64,000 nucleotides of DNA, from positions 59,711-123,710 of the forward strand of contig JAOEWO010000006.1 of NCBI GenBank assembly GCA_028383925.1, given 5' to 3'. The position numbers and the translations under genes are program-made. This DNA is from Winogradskyella sp. (lineage in GTDB: Bacteria > Bacteroidota > Bacteroidia > Flavobacteriales > Flavobacteriaceae). Shown here piece by piece: positions 9,520 to 19,661 of the stretch. Each line of letters starts with the position of its first letter. The stretch's first letter is position 1. Under the pieces are notes generated by a model that was not told where the DNA came from, did no database searches, and was given only the letters and a program-made list of their open reading frames with translations.

Positions 9520-11550
9520 TTATTTTATAATAAAAGCTCCCTTTTCGCTAGTTTGATGAAAAGGGATTTTTTTGCTTTCGCAAGTCACTTCCCAACGTTT
9601 TATATAAGATTTATAATTACTTGCATCAGCAATAATTTGCTGCGGTTGCAAACTATCAATTACACGATTTAAGTTAATCTTTGGCGAGTTTCTTAGTAAA
9701 ATGTACGTTGGTTTAAAACTAAGGTTTTTATAAAGTCCTAAACTGTCTATTACTAAAATAGATGTACCTCTAAATTGATAAAAGGATTTTACACTATCCG
9801 TTAAAATAGAATCTATAGTTTCGCCAACCCTATAATTTTTAATAACATTATCTGAGCGCAATTTTGTACTATCTAAATTATGATGCAGTAGTAATTGTGC
9901 ATTGTCTTTTTGTCCAATTATTGAGTAACGACTTTTATTAAAAATAATAAACGCTTTGTTTTGTGTATTATAAGTGTTGTAAAACGAAATGCCTTGAAAA
10001 CAAATAATACCAATTAAACTAAAGGCAACCCATTTAAAATTCCTGTATTTGTAAATCTGCACTAAGCTTATAATTATAAAATAAGAACAAAGCACTTGTA
10101 GAATTGTAAACGGAATATCTTGAAGTAAAAAAGTTTCAAACTGTGCAACCCAAGCAATAAAGGCATTCAAACTATCAATAATAAAACTATAGCCAGTAAC
10201 AATAAAATTTGGTAGTATATTAAGTAGTGCTAAGGCAATTACTAAGAGCCCAAATCCTAGTATCAGTCCCAAAAACGGAATCACCACAAGGTTAGAAACA
10301 AAGAACAAACCAGGAAACTGATGAAAATAGAACAAGCTAATAGGTACAACACCGGCTTGTGCTGCTAGAGTTACTGTAAATATTTGCCAAAGTTTGTCAA
10401 CTACTAAAAATCGAGGTTGCCATAGTTTATATATTATAGGTTGTACACTAACAATACCTAAAACAGCGAGATAACTCATCTGAAAACCGACTTCAAATAA
10501 AAATGTAGGCTTAATTAGTAAGATAAAAAAGGCAGAAATCACCAATGTATTGTAAATATTGGTTGGTCGCTTTAAATGCATCGCAACACTAATAATACTA
10601 AACATGGTGACGGCTCTAGTCACAGATGGTGACAAACCAGCAATTACAGCAAACGACCAAAGTATCGTAATAAGCACAATTGGTCTTATATAAATGCCGT
10701 ATTTAAAATAGAGTAGTGGTTTAAATAGAAAGTTAAGTATCCAAAGTAAAATACCAACATGAAGTCCTGAAACTGCTAAAATATGAATGGTACCAGAATT
10801 CACATAATTAGTATACGTGGTTTTATCTATAGTTTGGCGTTGCCCTAGTAAAAGGGCGTTCATTATACTTAATGCATCATCTTTAAATCCGGCTTTTATG
10901 AGTTTAGAATTAATGGTGGTTCTTAAAACATCTGCATAACCATAAATGGTGTTTTTTGAGGTTGATAGCACTTTTACGCTGTCGCTACTGAGGTAGAGTT
11001 GGTGATAGATTTGTTTTAACTCAAGATACTTGCTGTAATTAAATTGATGTGGGTTTAACGGCTGTTGAATTTTTTGAAGTTGTGCAGATGTAACTAATAC
11101 GTCATCAACAGAAAGTACTTTGTCTAAACTATCTTTCTTAATATTAATTAGTAATTGACCAGATGCAGTTTCACTGTTGAAGGCAATAACAGAAACAATG
11201 TATTTGTTGTTATAATTATCGGGTTTTAAGCGTTCTTTTATTTTGAAGGTAAGCGTATTATCGGTTTTAAAAACACTAAGATTTGTATAATGATTTGGTT
11301 GTAGTTTTTCATTTTGTATAGTGTATGAAAATGCACCAATACCAATCATGCACACATAAGAAAGTGAAGCAAAATGAGGTAATCTATCTATTTTAGATTT
11401 TAATACAAACCAATATATACTTAAAAGTGTGGTTAGAGCAATGGTTGTATACGCAATTAGTGTAACACTAAGCTTAGCAAAATGAGCTAAAGTTATGCCT
11501 GTAACCAAACAGATGGTTAATTTTATGAGGGTGAAATTTAGTAACTTCAT
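9520..11550 (-). CDS. comEC: ComEC/Rec2-family DNA-uptake channel protein
   Basis: This is a 676-residue polytopic membrane protein. The N-terminal part (about residues 1-170) resembles the DUF4131/OB-like extracellular domain, and the middle is the 'Competence' transmembrane domain with the family segment 'HILAVSGLHVGILLW'. ComEC transports single-stranded DNA across the inner membrane in transformable bacteria. The C-terminal about 150 residues sit where the metallo-beta-lactamase-like domain usually is, but no HxHxDH zinc motif is visible, so this copy looks like the short Bacteroidota form with a degenerate or missing nuclease-like domain. Whether the organism is competent cannot be judged from this gene alone. 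Confidence 0.88.
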   Translation of the reverse strand: MKLLNFTLIKLTICLVTGITLAHFAKLSVTLIAYTTIALTTLLSIYWFVLKSKIDRLPHFASLSYVCMIGIGAFSYTIQNEKLQPNHYTNLSVFKTDNTLTFKIKERLKPDNYNNKYIVSVIAFNSETASGQLLINIKKDSLDKVLSVDDVLVTSAQLQKIQQPLNPHQFNYSKYLELKQIYHQLYLSSDSVKVLSTSKNTIYGYADVLRTTINSKLIKAGFKDDALSIMNALLLGQRQTIDKTTYTNYVNSGTIHILAVSGLHVGILLWILNFLFKPLLYFKYGIYIRPIVLITILWSFAVIAGLSPSVTRAVTMFSIISVAMHLKRPTNIYNTLVISAFFILLIKPTFLFEVGFQMSYLAVLGIVSVQPIIYKLWQPRFLVVDKLWQIFTVTLAAQAGVVPISLFYFHQFPGLFFVSNLVVIPFLGLILGFGLLVIALALLNILPNFIVTGYSFIIDSLNAFIAWVAQFETFLLQDIPFTILQVLCSYFIIISLVQIYKYRNFKWVAFSLIGIICFQGISFYNTYNTQNKAFIIFNKSRYSIIGQKDNAQLLLHHNLDSTKLRSDNVIKNYRVGETIDSILTDSVKSFYQFRGTSILVIDSLGLYKNLSFKPTYILLRNSPKINLNRVIDSLQPQQIIADASNYKSYIKRWEVTCESKKIPFHQTSEKGAFIIK

Positions 11551-11579
11551 GGTAGTCAGTTACTAATATAAGAAAATTT

Positions 11580-12089
11580 TTACAAAACACGCCGTGCCTG
11601 CACAAAAGCAAAGTACCAATACTTTTGAGATATAGCCGAAATCATAACACCTTTACTAGATGAGGCGTGTATAAACTCTACATCGCCTTTGCTGATATTA
11701 CTTACAATACCAACGTGGTTAATCTTACGACTATTCTTTTTTGTTGCAAAAAAGACCAAGTCACCAACATTAACGTCTTTAAGATCTATCCAATCACCAG
11801 CATTTTTTAAGCCAGACGTCGTTCTTGGTACACTAACATTATATTTATTAAAACTCGTGTAAATTAAACCAGAACAGTCCATACCTCGTTTTGTAGTACC
11901 ACCATATTTATAGCGTGTGCCATTAAAGGTTTTAGCGTACTTTACAATGCCTTGTGCTTCGTAAGATGCTTTTTTGTTGGTATTAACTTTAACACCATGT
12001 GCTTGTGTTTTTTTACTAGCATAAACTTTTTTTGATTTACAACTGCTTGCAAGAATAACGATTAACAATAAGGGTAGAAGTCGCTTCAT
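11580..12089 (-). CDS. NlpC/P60 (C40) cell-wall peptidase, lipoprotein
   Basis: This 169-residue protein has a lipoprotein signal ('LLLIVILASSCKSKK', lipobox Cys about residue 17) and a C-terminal NlpC/P60 domain. The catalytic Cys lies in 'GMDCSGLIYTSF', the His in 'INHVGIVSN' and the third polar residue in the 'FIHASSSKG' region. Members cut D-Glu-meso-DAP bonds in murein stem peptides, which fits the meso-DAP-type MurE in this window. It is divergent from a small membrane-protein gene and is followed on the same strand by comEC after 29 bases, so the two may share a transcript. Confidence 0.88.
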   Translation of the reverse strand: MKRLLPLLLIVILASSCKSKKVYASKKTQAHGVKVNTNKKASYEAQGIVKYAKTFNGTRYKYGGTTKRGMDCSGLIYTSFNKYNVSVPRTTSGLKNAGDWIDLKDVNVGDLVFFATKKNSRKINHVGIVSNISKGDVEFIHASSSKGVMISAISQKYWYFAFVQARRVL

Positions 12090-12170
12090 TTCAATTTTTA
12101 ATGGAAAAGAATTCCTTTTGAGTCGAAAATAATAAAAAAGATATTGAGTTTTTTATAAATTTATAGAATC

Positions 12171-12470
12171 ATGAAATCAATTTCATATTATTCACCTTTA
12201 GAGAGTTTTATTGTAGCAAGTATTTCTGCTATTCTTGTGGTTATGCTATTTAGATTTTTAGCTAAAAAATTCAAATCTCAACAAAAAGAATCCTTAGAGA
12301 AGTTAAACGCAACGGAAGTTGAAATAGATTTAAGTAATTATATATTAGATTTTAAAATGATTTTAGTGGATTCAAAATCTATAAGTTTCACATTTAAAAT
12401 AATACTAATTATGCTTTCTCCCAGTATTATATTTATTCCTCTTTATGAATTTATAAAAAACTCACGTTAG
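12171..12470 (+). CDS. Small hypothetical membrane protein
   Basis: This is a 99-residue protein I do not recognise. Two hydrophobic segments, at about residues 11-30 and 74-93, are joined by a charged middle with a lysine-rich stretch after the first. The topology suggests two membrane spans with a soluble loop of about 40 residues. It is an isolated plus-strand gene between two minus-strand genes, with a normal ATG at 12171. No function is implied by its neighbours. Confidence 0.6.
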   Translation: MKSISYYSPLESFIVASISAILVVMLFRFLAKKFKSQQKESLEKLNATEVEIDLSNYILDFKMILVDSKSISFTFKIILIMLSPSIIFIPLYEFIKNSR

Positions 12471-12508
12471 AGTGGTTCATCCTCAATAAATATATTTTGT
12501 TTTAAGTA

Positions 12509-13621
12509 TTAGCTTGAAATAGCATTATAAATCAATTGTGCAGTAGTTTCACTAGCGCCTCTTCCACCTAATTGTTTTTCTAACTCGTAATAGTCTAAGA
12601 AGAGTTGTTCGCGCTTTTTGTCTTCTAAAATGGTTGTTAATTCTTGTTTTAGACGTTTTTTATTTAAGTCACCTTGTATTAGCTCAGTAACTACCTCGCG
12701 ATCCATAATTAAATTAACAAGAGATATATATTTTAAAGTAATAATACGTTTTGCAATTTGGTACGAAATAGCATTGGCTTTATAACACACCACTTGTGGT
12801 ACTTTAAATAATGCAGTTTCTAACGTAGCAGTACCAGAGGTGACTAAAGCGGCATAAGAGATGCTTAAAAGGTCGTATGTTTTATTAGATATAAAGCTTA
12901 CATTATCTTGTTTTATAAATGTTTTATAAAACTCAAAATCTTGACTCGGTGCGCCAGCAATAACAAATTGGTAGTCTTTAAAGTCATTTACCAAACTTAA
13001 CATAACACCAAGCATTTTAGTGATTTCTTGTTTTCGGCTTCCTGGCAACAAAGCAATAATAGGTTGGTTGCTAAGATTGTTTTCTTTTCTAAAGGCATGT
13101 TCATTTACTTGTGGTCTGTCTGCAATAGCATCAATCAGTGGGTGGCCAACAAAATTAACAACGTAGTTATAGGTTTTATAGAAGTCCTTTTCAAAAGGCA
13201 GTATAACATACATGGCATCTACATCTTTTTTTATTTTTTCAATACGACCAGCTCTAGAGGCCCAAACTTGTGGTGAAATATAATAGTGCGTTTTATAGTT
13301 TTTTGATTTAGCCCATTTGGCTATACGAAGGTTAAAACCCGAGTTGTCAATAAAAATAATAACATCTGGTTTAAAACTTTCAATATCATTTTTGCAAAAC
13401 TTTATTTGTCCAAGTACTTTTCTGAGGTTAAAAATAACTTCAGCAAAACCCATAAATTGTCGCTCTTTGTAATGTACCACTAAGTCGCCGCCAACAGCTT
13501 GCATTAAGTCGCCACCCCAAAATCTAATATCGGCTTTGTTTTCTTGTTTTAATAAGGCTTTCATGAGATTAGAACCATGTAAATCTCCCGAAGCTTCGCC
13601 AGCAATAATGTAATACTTCAT
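12509..13621 (-). CDS. lpxB: Lipid-A-disaccharide synthase
   Basis: This 370-residue GT19 glycosyltransferase condenses UDP-2,3-diacylglucosamine with lipid X to make the lipid A disaccharide at the inner membrane. It starts with the hallmark 'IIAGEASGDLHGSNLM' and carries 'LPGSRKQEI' in the middle and the sugar-nucleotide region 'SGTATLETALFKVPQVV'. Length is typical. It lies 15 bases downstream of surE on the same strand, a linkage common in Flavobacteriaceae, so both are probably co-transcribed. Confidence 0.95.
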   Translation of the reverse strand: MKYYIIAGEASGDLHGSNLMKALLKQENKADIRFWGGDLMQAVGGDLVVHYKERQFMGFAEVIFNLRKVLGQIKFCKNDIESFKPDVIIFIDNSGFNLRIAKWAKSKNYKTHYYISPQVWASRAGRIEKIKKDVDAMYVILPFEKDFYKTYNYVVNFVGHPLIDAIADRPQVNEHAFRKENNLSNQPIIALLPGSRKQEITKMLGVMLSLVNDFKDYQFVIAGAPSQDFEFYKTFIKQDNVSFISNKTYDLLSISYAALVTSGTATLETALFKVPQVVCYKANAISYQIAKRIITLKYISLVNLIMDREVVTELIQGDLNKKRLKQELTTILEDKKREQLFLDYYELEKQLGGRGASETTAQLIYNAISS

Positions 13622-13636
13622 TAGTTTAGCTCTTTT

Positions 13637-14410
13637 CTAATCATTTAATTTCCATGTATTAATAGTTTGCATGGCGTAATGTGCTGTTAAATCAAACTGC
13701 ACTGGTACTACAGAAACATAGCCGTTTTGTAAAGCCCACTCATCGGTGTCTTCTCCTTTATCCATGTTTACAAATTTACCTGTTAGCCAATAGTAATCGC
13801 GGCCCATTGGGTTGGTACGTTTGTCAAATTCTTCTTTCCAATTGGCTTTGGCTTGTCGGCATACCTTTATACCTTTAATTGCTGATTTTTCTAAATTAGG
13901 TAAATTTACATTCAATACCACACCGTCTGGTAAACCGTTTTCTAATACTTGTTTGGTAATGGTTTCTATAAATGAACTGCAATGTTCAAAGTTAGCGTTC
14001 CAGTTGTAATCTAATAACGAAAAACCAATTGCAGGTATTCCTTCTATACCAGCCTCTAATGCCGCACTCATAGTGCCCGAGTAAATAACATTTATAGATG
14101 AGTTTGAGCCATGGTTAATTCCCGACACGCAAATATCTGGTCGCCTGTCTAATATTTCGTTAACAGCTAATTTTACGCAGTCTGCAGGTGTGCCAGAGCA
14201 GCTATATTCAGGTTGTTTGCCATCAATAATTACCTTCTCAATATGCAGAGTAGAGTTTATTGTTATAGCATGTCCCATAGCGCTTTGCGGACTATCTGGT
14301 GCGACAACCACCACATCTCCAATGGTATTCATAATAGAAATTAATTTTCTAAGGCCAGGAGCTGTAATGCCATCATCATTAGTTACTAAAATTAAAGGGC
14401 GTTGCGACAT
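13637..14410 (-). CDS. surE: 5'/3'-nucleotidase SurE
   Basis: This 257-residue metal-dependent phosphatase acts on nucleoside monophosphates. The N-terminal 'LVTNDDGITAPGL' carries the metal-binding Asp pair (Asp12-Asp13), and 'VSGINHGSN' holds the conserved Asn of the active site. 'GTMSAALEA' is the family loop that follows. It is the first gene of a two-gene unit with lpxB, 15 bases apart. It diverges from the tail-specific protease gene across a 156-base spacer. Confidence 0.95.
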   Translation of the reverse strand: MSQRPLILVTNDDGITAPGLRKLISIMNTIGDVVVVAPDSPQSAMGHAITINSTLHIEKVIIDGKQPEYSCSGTPADCVKLAVNEILDRRPDICVSGINHGSNSSINVIYSGTMSAALEAGIEGIPAIGFSLLDYNWNANFEHCSSFIETITKQVLENGLPDGVVLNVNLPNLEKSAIKGIKVCRQAKANWKEEFDKRTNPMGRDYYWLTGKFVNMDKGEDTDEWALQNGYVSVVPVQFDLTAHYAMQTINTWKLND

Positions 14411-14566
14411 GTGTAAATATGCATTTAAGTTGCTGTAAAAATACTAAAAAGCATAAGAATAGTTAGTATTATGACCTTTAACAAAAAATTAGTGTCACGA
14501 TTTTTTATGGCACGGTTTTTTCTCTTAATTTAGTGAATTATTGAAACTTGCTATAAAATAAATTAT

Positions 14567-16741
14567 ATGAAAGGAAATTATAAGTTTTTACTATTGGCGC
14601 TGTTAATAGCTTTTGCGTCCTGTAGTTTTACAAGTAAAACATTTAACGATCCAGATAAAGATAAGTTACTTATTCAATTAATTACCTATGTTCTAGATCA
14701 AGGGCATTTTGATCCGCAAGAACTAAATGATGATTTTTCTGAGAATGTTTTTGGTGATTTTTTAGATCAGTTAGATCCATTTAAGCGTTACTTCTATGCG
14801 TCAGATATTAAAGAATTTGAAGTTTATAAAGATAAAATAGACGACCAGCTTAAGGCTTATGATGTTACGTTTTTTAATATAACCCACCAGCGTTTACTTG
14901 AGCGTATAGAAGAATCAAGGAAATTATACACAGAGATTTTAGAGTCTCCCTTCGATTTTACTAAGGATGAAGTCTATTCTTCGGATTACGAAAAATTAGA
15001 GTATGTTAAAAATAAGCGCGAGCTTAAAGAGCGTTGGAGACAACAGCTTAAATTTTCTACTATTGCTAATTATGATGATTCTGTAGCAAAGAGGTCCCTT
15101 AATATTGAAGGAAATGAGCTTCCTGAAAGCGCATTTTCTGCAACTAACGAGACTTCTAAGTCTGAAGACAAAAAATCTTTAAAGGAGATAGAAGAAGAAG
15201 CGAGAACAGAGACAAAACAATCACTAGATGATTTGTATGATTTTATAAACGACAGACAAAGAAAAGATTGGTTTGCCGTTTATATAAATGCAATTGTAGA
15301 AGAGTTTGATCCACATACTTTTTATTTTGCACCAGAAGATAAAGACCGTTTTGACGTGGCTATGTCTGGTAATTTTGAAGGTATTGGTGCACGTCTGCAA
15401 AAGAAAAGAGATGCCATTATGATTAATGAGATTATAAGTGGTGGGCCAGCTTGGCGAGCTAACGAGTTAGAAGTTGGTGATCAAATTCTTAAAGTAAGAC
15501 AAGAAGACGAAGACGAAGGTGTGAGTATTGTTGGTATGCGTTTAGATGATGCTATTAAGTTTATAAAAGGCCCTAAAGGAACCGTTGTTACCTTAACACT
15601 AAAAAAAGTTGATGGTACAACTCAAGATATTTCAATAAAAAGAGATATTGTAGAGTTAGAAGAAACTTATGCAAAATCATCTATAGTAGAAAAAGATGAT
15701 AAGAAATTTGGTGTTATTAATTTGCCTAAGTTTTACATAAATTTTAAAGATTACGATAAACGAAATGCAGCTTCAGATATAAAACAAGAAATTATTCGTC
15801 TTAAAGAAGAGGGCATGCAAGGTTTGGTCTTAGATTTAAGAAACAATGGTGGTGGTTCGCTTCAAACCGTTGTTGATATTGTAGGTTTATTTATAGAGGA
15901 AGGTCCTGTGGTACAAGTAAAGACTACTGGTGAGCCTAAAGAAGTTTTAAGCGATAAGGATAAATCTATTATTTGGGATGGCCCTTTGGTTGTTATGGTA
16001 AATGAATTGTCGGCTTCAGCTTCAGAAATACTAGCCGCTGCAATGCAAGACTATAAAAGAGCTATTGTTATTGGGAGTAAGCAAACTTACGGTAAGGGGA
16101 CGGTTCAAAACGTATTAGATTTAAACCGTATGGTGCGTAACAATTCTAACGGAGATATGGGCGCCTTAAAATTTACAACTCAAAAGTTTTACAGAATCAA
16201 CGGTGGTTCTACACAGCTAGAAGGTGTAAAGAGTGATGTTGTAGTACCAGATCGTTACAGTTATATAGATATTGGTGAAAAAGATCAAGAAAACCCATTA
16301 CCTTGGGATAAAATAGATGCTGTAGGTTATGATGTTTGGAGTAACTATTTTGATTATGAGACAACCATTAGTAAGAGTAAAGCAAGAATGGCTAATAATG
16401 AGCAACTAAAGCTCATAGATGCCAATGCACAATGGTTAAAGAAAATAAGTGACCGCGAAATTTATTCGTTAAATTATGCCGAGTATAAAAAAGAAATGTC
16501 GCTTAATGAAGAAGAGGCAAAACGTTTTGAAAAACTATCACAGTACAAAACCGATTTAACTTTTAACTCATTGCCTTACGAGCTTAAATTAATGGCTAAA
16601 GATTCTATTTTAATGGAAAAACGTAACAGGTGGCACGTAAGTTTAGCTAAAGACGTTTATATAGAAGAGGCCTTAAATGTGCTTAATGATTTAAAAATGA
16701 CCTATGCGATAAAAGCTAAGGTGGCAAACGTGAAGAATTAA
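14567..16741 (+). CDS. Tail-specific (carboxy-terminal processing) S41 protease, Prc/Tsp type
   Basis: This is a 724-residue lipoprotein-like protease, with N-terminal 'LLALLIAFASCSF' and a lipobox Cys at about residue 19. A long N-terminal domain typical of Prc precedes a PDZ domain (about residues 260-360) and the S41 catalytic domain. The nucleophile lies in the 'ELSASASEILAAA' segment (residues 480-492) and the general-base Lys at about residue 510 in 'YGKGTVQ'. A C-terminal DUF3340-like part follows. Prc enzymes degrade or trim periplasmic proteins, including murein hydrolases. The ABC permease gene begins 8 bases downstream, so they form an operon. Confidence 0.93.
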   Translation: MKGNYKFLLLALLIAFASCSFTSKTFNDPDKDKLLIQLITYVLDQGHFDPQELNDDFSENVFGDFLDQLDPFKRYFYASDIKEFEVYKDKIDDQLKAYDVTFFNITHQRLLERIEESRKLYTEILESPFDFTKDEVYSSDYEKLEYVKNKRELKERWRQQLKFSTIANYDDSVAKRSLNIEGNELPESAFSATNETSKSEDKKSLKEIEEEARTETKQSLDDLYDFINDRQRKDWFAVYINAIVEEFDPHTFYFAPEDKDRFDVAMSGNFEGIGARLQKKRDAIMINEIISGGPAWRANELEVGDQILKVRQEDEDEGVSIVGMRLDDAIKFIKGPKGTVVTLTLKKVDGTTQDISIKRDIVELEETYAKSSIVEKDDKKFGVINLPKFYINFKDYDKRNAASDIKQEIIRLKEEGMQGLVLDLRNNGGGSLQTVVDIVGLFIEEGPVVQVKTTGEPKEVLSDKDKSIIWDGPLVVMVNELSASASEILAAAMQDYKRAIVIGSKQTYGKGTVQNVLDLNRMVRNNSNGDMGALKFTTQKFYRINGGSTQLEGVKSDVVVPDRYSYIDIGEKDQENPLPWDKIDAVGYDVWSNYFDYETTISKSKARMANNEQLKLIDANAQWLKKISDREIYSLNYAEYKKEMSLNEEEAKRFEKLSQYKTDLTFNSLPYELKLMAKDSILMEKRNRWHVSLAKDVYIEEALNVLNDLKMTYAIKAKVANVKN

Positions 16742-16749
16742 TTCTCTAC

Positions 16750-17844
16750 ATGAGGAACCAGAATACGTCATTAACAAGATTAGCGCTTCAAAAGTTTAAG
16801 AAAAACTTTTGGGGCGTTTTTAGTTTGGGTATAATTACAGCAATTGGCTTAGTGTCTGTTTTTGCTTATCTTTTTGCACCAGATGCTTCTAAAAATGCAA
16901 ATCAAATGCATTTGTCTATCCACTCAAAATCACCAGGTTTTGAAGTGCAAATGCTAACCATACCTTCGGGCATTTCATCTAATCAGAATTTTGTATCAAA
17001 ACTGTTTTTTGGTAAAGAAAATACAGATACAGAAATCCCCATACAATCTTATCGCATAAGTAATGACGTTTTGGTCTATTACGAGTACACTGCAGATGGT
17101 GTGCAAGGTGTTGAAAAAGAGATTGAATTACATAAGTTTCCTAATAAAGACTATAAGGTATTTATAGAAGATCGAAGCTTTGTTTTTGGTACAGATAAAT
17201 ACGGACGCGATTATTTAAGTAGAATACTCATTGGCTCTCGTATATCCTTCTTTATTGGTTTTGTGGCGGTTTTTATAGCGCTTTTAGTCGGACTTTTAAT
17301 GGGAAGTTTAGCTGGTTATTATGGCGGAAAGATAGATGCATTTATTATGTGGGTTATAAATATTACTTGGTCCATCCCAACACTATTACTAGTTATAGCC
17401 ATAACATTAGCCTTAGGTAAAGGGTTTTGGCAAGTCTTTATTGCTGTAGGTTTAACCATGTGGGTAGAAGTGGCAAGAGTGGTTAGAGGGCAAATTATAA
17501 GCGCAAAAGAAATGCAATATGTCACTGCAGCAAGAGCTTTAGGTTACAATGATTACAGAATAATTACAAAACATATTTTACCCAATGTTATTGGCCCTTT
17601 AATTGTAATTTCTGCAGCTAATTTTGCGGCTGCAATTTTAATAGAAAGTGGTTTAAGTTTTTTAGGTATTGGCGCACAGCCACCAATGGCAAGTTGGGGA
17701 GCTATGATAAAAGACCATTATAATTATATAATTTTAGGAAAACCGTATCTAGCACTCATACCAGGTCTTTGTATAATGTTGTTAGTAATGGCATTTATGC
17801 TAATAGGTAATGCGCTGCGCGATGCGTTAGATGTAAAAACTTAA
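16750..17844 (+). CDS. ABC transporter permease, OppC/DppC type
   Basis: This is a 364-residue inner-membrane permease. An N-terminal span (about residues 20-40) and a large extracytoplasmic loop precede a BPD_transp_1 domain, with the EAA-type loop in 'AARALGYNDYRIITKHILPN'. 'GTDKYGRDYLSRILIGSR' is the conserved start of OppC/DppC permeases. Such proteins pair with an OppB-type permease, two ATPases and a binding protein for peptide or nickel import, but none of these is adjacent here, so the partners must lie elsewhere. It sits 8 bases after the Prc-like protease gene. The 236 bases after its stop contain no gene and no clear terminator. Confidence 0.9.
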   Translation: MRNQNTSLTRLALQKFKKNFWGVFSLGIITAIGLVSVFAYLFAPDASKNANQMHLSIHSKSPGFEVQMLTIPSGISSNQNFVSKLFFGKENTDTEIPIQSYRISNDVLVYYEYTADGVQGVEKEIELHKFPNKDYKVFIEDRSFVFGTDKYGRDYLSRILIGSRISFFIGFVAVFIALLVGLLMGSLAGYYGGKIDAFIMWVINITWSIPTLLLVIAITLALGKGFWQVFIAVGLTMWVEVARVVRGQIISAKEMQYVTAARALGYNDYRIITKHILPNVIGPLIVISAANFAAAILIESGLSFLGIGAQPPMASWGAMIKDHYNYIILGKPYLALIPGLCIMLLVMAFMLIGNALRDALDVKT

Positions 17845-18080
17845 GTGTTTAGTAAGCTAGCTGTGGTACGTTAAAATAGAAATAATGAGAGCATTGTACA
17901 TTTAGTTTAAAAGCTTCCATTATATATGGTGTGGTAGCAGCGTTAATATTTTATGCTGATTTAATATTTTTTTGACCAAACATTTGGTTTAAAGTTGGTA
18001 AATAGTGCTCTAATTTCCAACTGCTGTAACTGTAGTTGTTTATAATTTTATTGAAAAGCAAAAATAAAAAAAGCAGTAGT

Positions 18081-18698
18081 TTAAGATTGTTGTTTTAAAG
18101 TATCAATCTCATCATTTGTAGCTTCTATAAAATCTAAAACAGCATCTTGTCCAATTTTCTTACTAGATGAGGTTACAAAATAATGTGGTAATTCTTCCCA
18201 AGTGTTTAAAAGCACATCACAATAATCCTTAACATGATTTTCTATTGCCTTCGGTTTTAATTTATCTGCTTTGGTAAAAATAATAGAAAACGGAATACCA
18301 CTTTCACCAAGATATTGCATAAACTCTAAATCTATAGGTTGTGGTTTGTGTCTAATATCTACTAAAACAAAAGCAGAAACTAATTGTTGACGCTTTTCAA
18401 AATAGTCAGTAATAAATGCTTGAAACTTACGCTTAGATGATTTAGAAACACGTGCATAACCATAGCCAGGTAAATCTACCAAATACCAGCTTTCGTTAAT
18501 TAAAAAATGATTAATAAGTTGCGTTTTTCCTGGTCGTCCTGACGTTTTTGCTAAACTTTTTTTGTCGGTTAGCATATTAATTAAAGACGATTTTCCTACG
18601 TTACTTCGTCCTATAAAGGCATATTCAGATAAGTCGTTGTTTGGGCATTTTGCCACTTCAGAATTACTAACTTTAAATTCGGCTGATTTTATTTTCAT
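18081..18698 (-). CDS. engB: Ribosome biogenesis GTPase EngB (YihA/YsxC)
   Basis: This 205-residue TrmE-Era-EngA-EngB-Septin-like GTPase is needed for large-subunit assembly. The P loop is '[10 protein letters not shown]', switch II is 'DLPGYGYA' and the guanine-specificity motif is 'TKADK'. I chose the ATG at 18698 ('[13 protein letters not shown]'), which matches the usual EngB N-terminus. An in-frame ATG at 18755 would add 19 residues derived from spacer DNA and has no family support. The 170 bases between this start and the hydrolase gene upstream hold no gene. Confidence 0.95.
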   Translation of the reverse strand: MKIKSAEFKVSNSEVAKCPNNDLSEYAFIGRSNVGKSSLINMLTDKKSLAKTSGRPGKTQLINHFLINESWYLVDLPGYGYARVSKSSKRKFQAFITDYFEKRQQLVSAFVLVDIRHKPQPIDLEFMQYLGESGIPFSIIFTKADKLKPKAIENHVKDYCDVLLNTWEELPHYFVTSSSKKIGQDAVLDFIEATNDEIDTLKQQS

Positions 18699-18868
18699 CT
18701 TACTTACTGCTAAAGCAGTAATCGTTTTAAATCCTTTTTTTGTCTTTTGGGACATCCACCCAAAGGGAAGAAAGGAGTGCGTTAAACGTCTTAGTGATTT
18801 TTACTTTACATCGCTGCGACTTTGCGAGCTGTTTTTATTAGTGTTACTAACTTACATCTTCGTGTGTT

Positions 18869-19633
18869 TTAAAACCCACGCTTCTCTAGCCACCCGTTTA
18901 AAATTTCATTAAACTCAGTAGGGTGTTCCATCATTGCGGCATGGCCACATTTGTCAATCCAAAATAATTCAGAATCTGGTAATAATTCATCAAATTCTAA
19001 AGCGACTTCTGGTGGTGTAACATGGTCATTTTTACCCCAAATAATACAAATTGGTGTCGTCATGTTTGGCAAATCTTTTGCCATGTTGTGTCTAATGGCA
19101 CTTTTAGCAATAGCTAAGGTTTTTATAAGTTTGTTACGGTCGTTTACGGTTTCATAAACCTCATCAACAATTTCTTTTGTAGCTACAGCAGGATCATAAA
19201 AAACATCTTGTGCTTTCTTTTTAATCACTTCATAATCGCTACGTTTTGTGTAACCACCTCCCATAGCACTTTCATACAAACCAGAGCTTCCGGTAATAAT
19301 TAATGCTTTTACTTTTTCTGGGTACAGTTTTGTGTGGTATAAACCAATATGACCACCTAGAGAATTGCCAAGTAAAATAACATTGTCTAGCCCTTTATGT
19401 TCAATAAATTTTTTGAGATAATTAGCAAAACTTTTTACATTAGTTTTTAGTAGAGACATGCTGTAAATAGGTAGTTCTGGTATAATAACTTTGTAACCAT
19501 TACGACTAAAATAATCTGTAACAGCACTAAAATTACTTAACCCTCCCATTAAACCGTGAAGCACAATAATTGGTGTGCCTTCGCCTACTTCAATATATTT
19601 AAAATCCTTTTCTTCTTTTAAAAGGTGTGCCAT
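18869..19633 (-). CDS. Alpha/beta-fold hydrolase
   Basis: This 254-residue cytoplasmic alpha/beta hydrolase has the oxyanion motif 'HGLMGGLSNF', the nucleophile elbow 'GNSLGGHIGL' (Ser), an acid in 'IWGKNDHVTPP' and the catalytic His in 'DKCGHAAMMEHP'. The arrangement is that of MhpC/BioH-like esterases, but the substrate cannot be read from sequence. It is transcribed from a well-formed promoter 30 bases upstream. Flavobacteriaceae often carry this gene close to engB and mraZ, so it is a normal syntenic neighbour of the dcw cluster. Confidence 0.88.
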   Translation of the reverse strand: MAHLLKEEKDFKYIEVGEGTPIIVLHGLMGGLSNFSAVTDYFSRNGYKVIIPELPIYSMSLLKTNVKSFANYLKKFIEHKGLDNVILLGNSLGGHIGLYHTKLYPEKVKALIITGSSGLYESAMGGGYTKRSDYEVIKKKAQDVFYDPAVATKEIVDEVYETVNDRNKLIKTLAIAKSAIRHNMAKDLPNMTTPICIIWGKNDHVTPPEVALEFDELLPDSELFWIDKCGHAAMMEHPTEFNEILNGWLEKRGF

Positions 19634-19661
19634 GTATTAAGTCCGTGCTTAGTGTTAAAAA

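Noticed and set aside
9538..9570. CTCCCTTTTC / GAAAAGGGA hairpin as terminator
   Set aside because: The stem lies within the comEC coding sequence, and the T run orientation is not convincing for the convergent gene; it may be chance.
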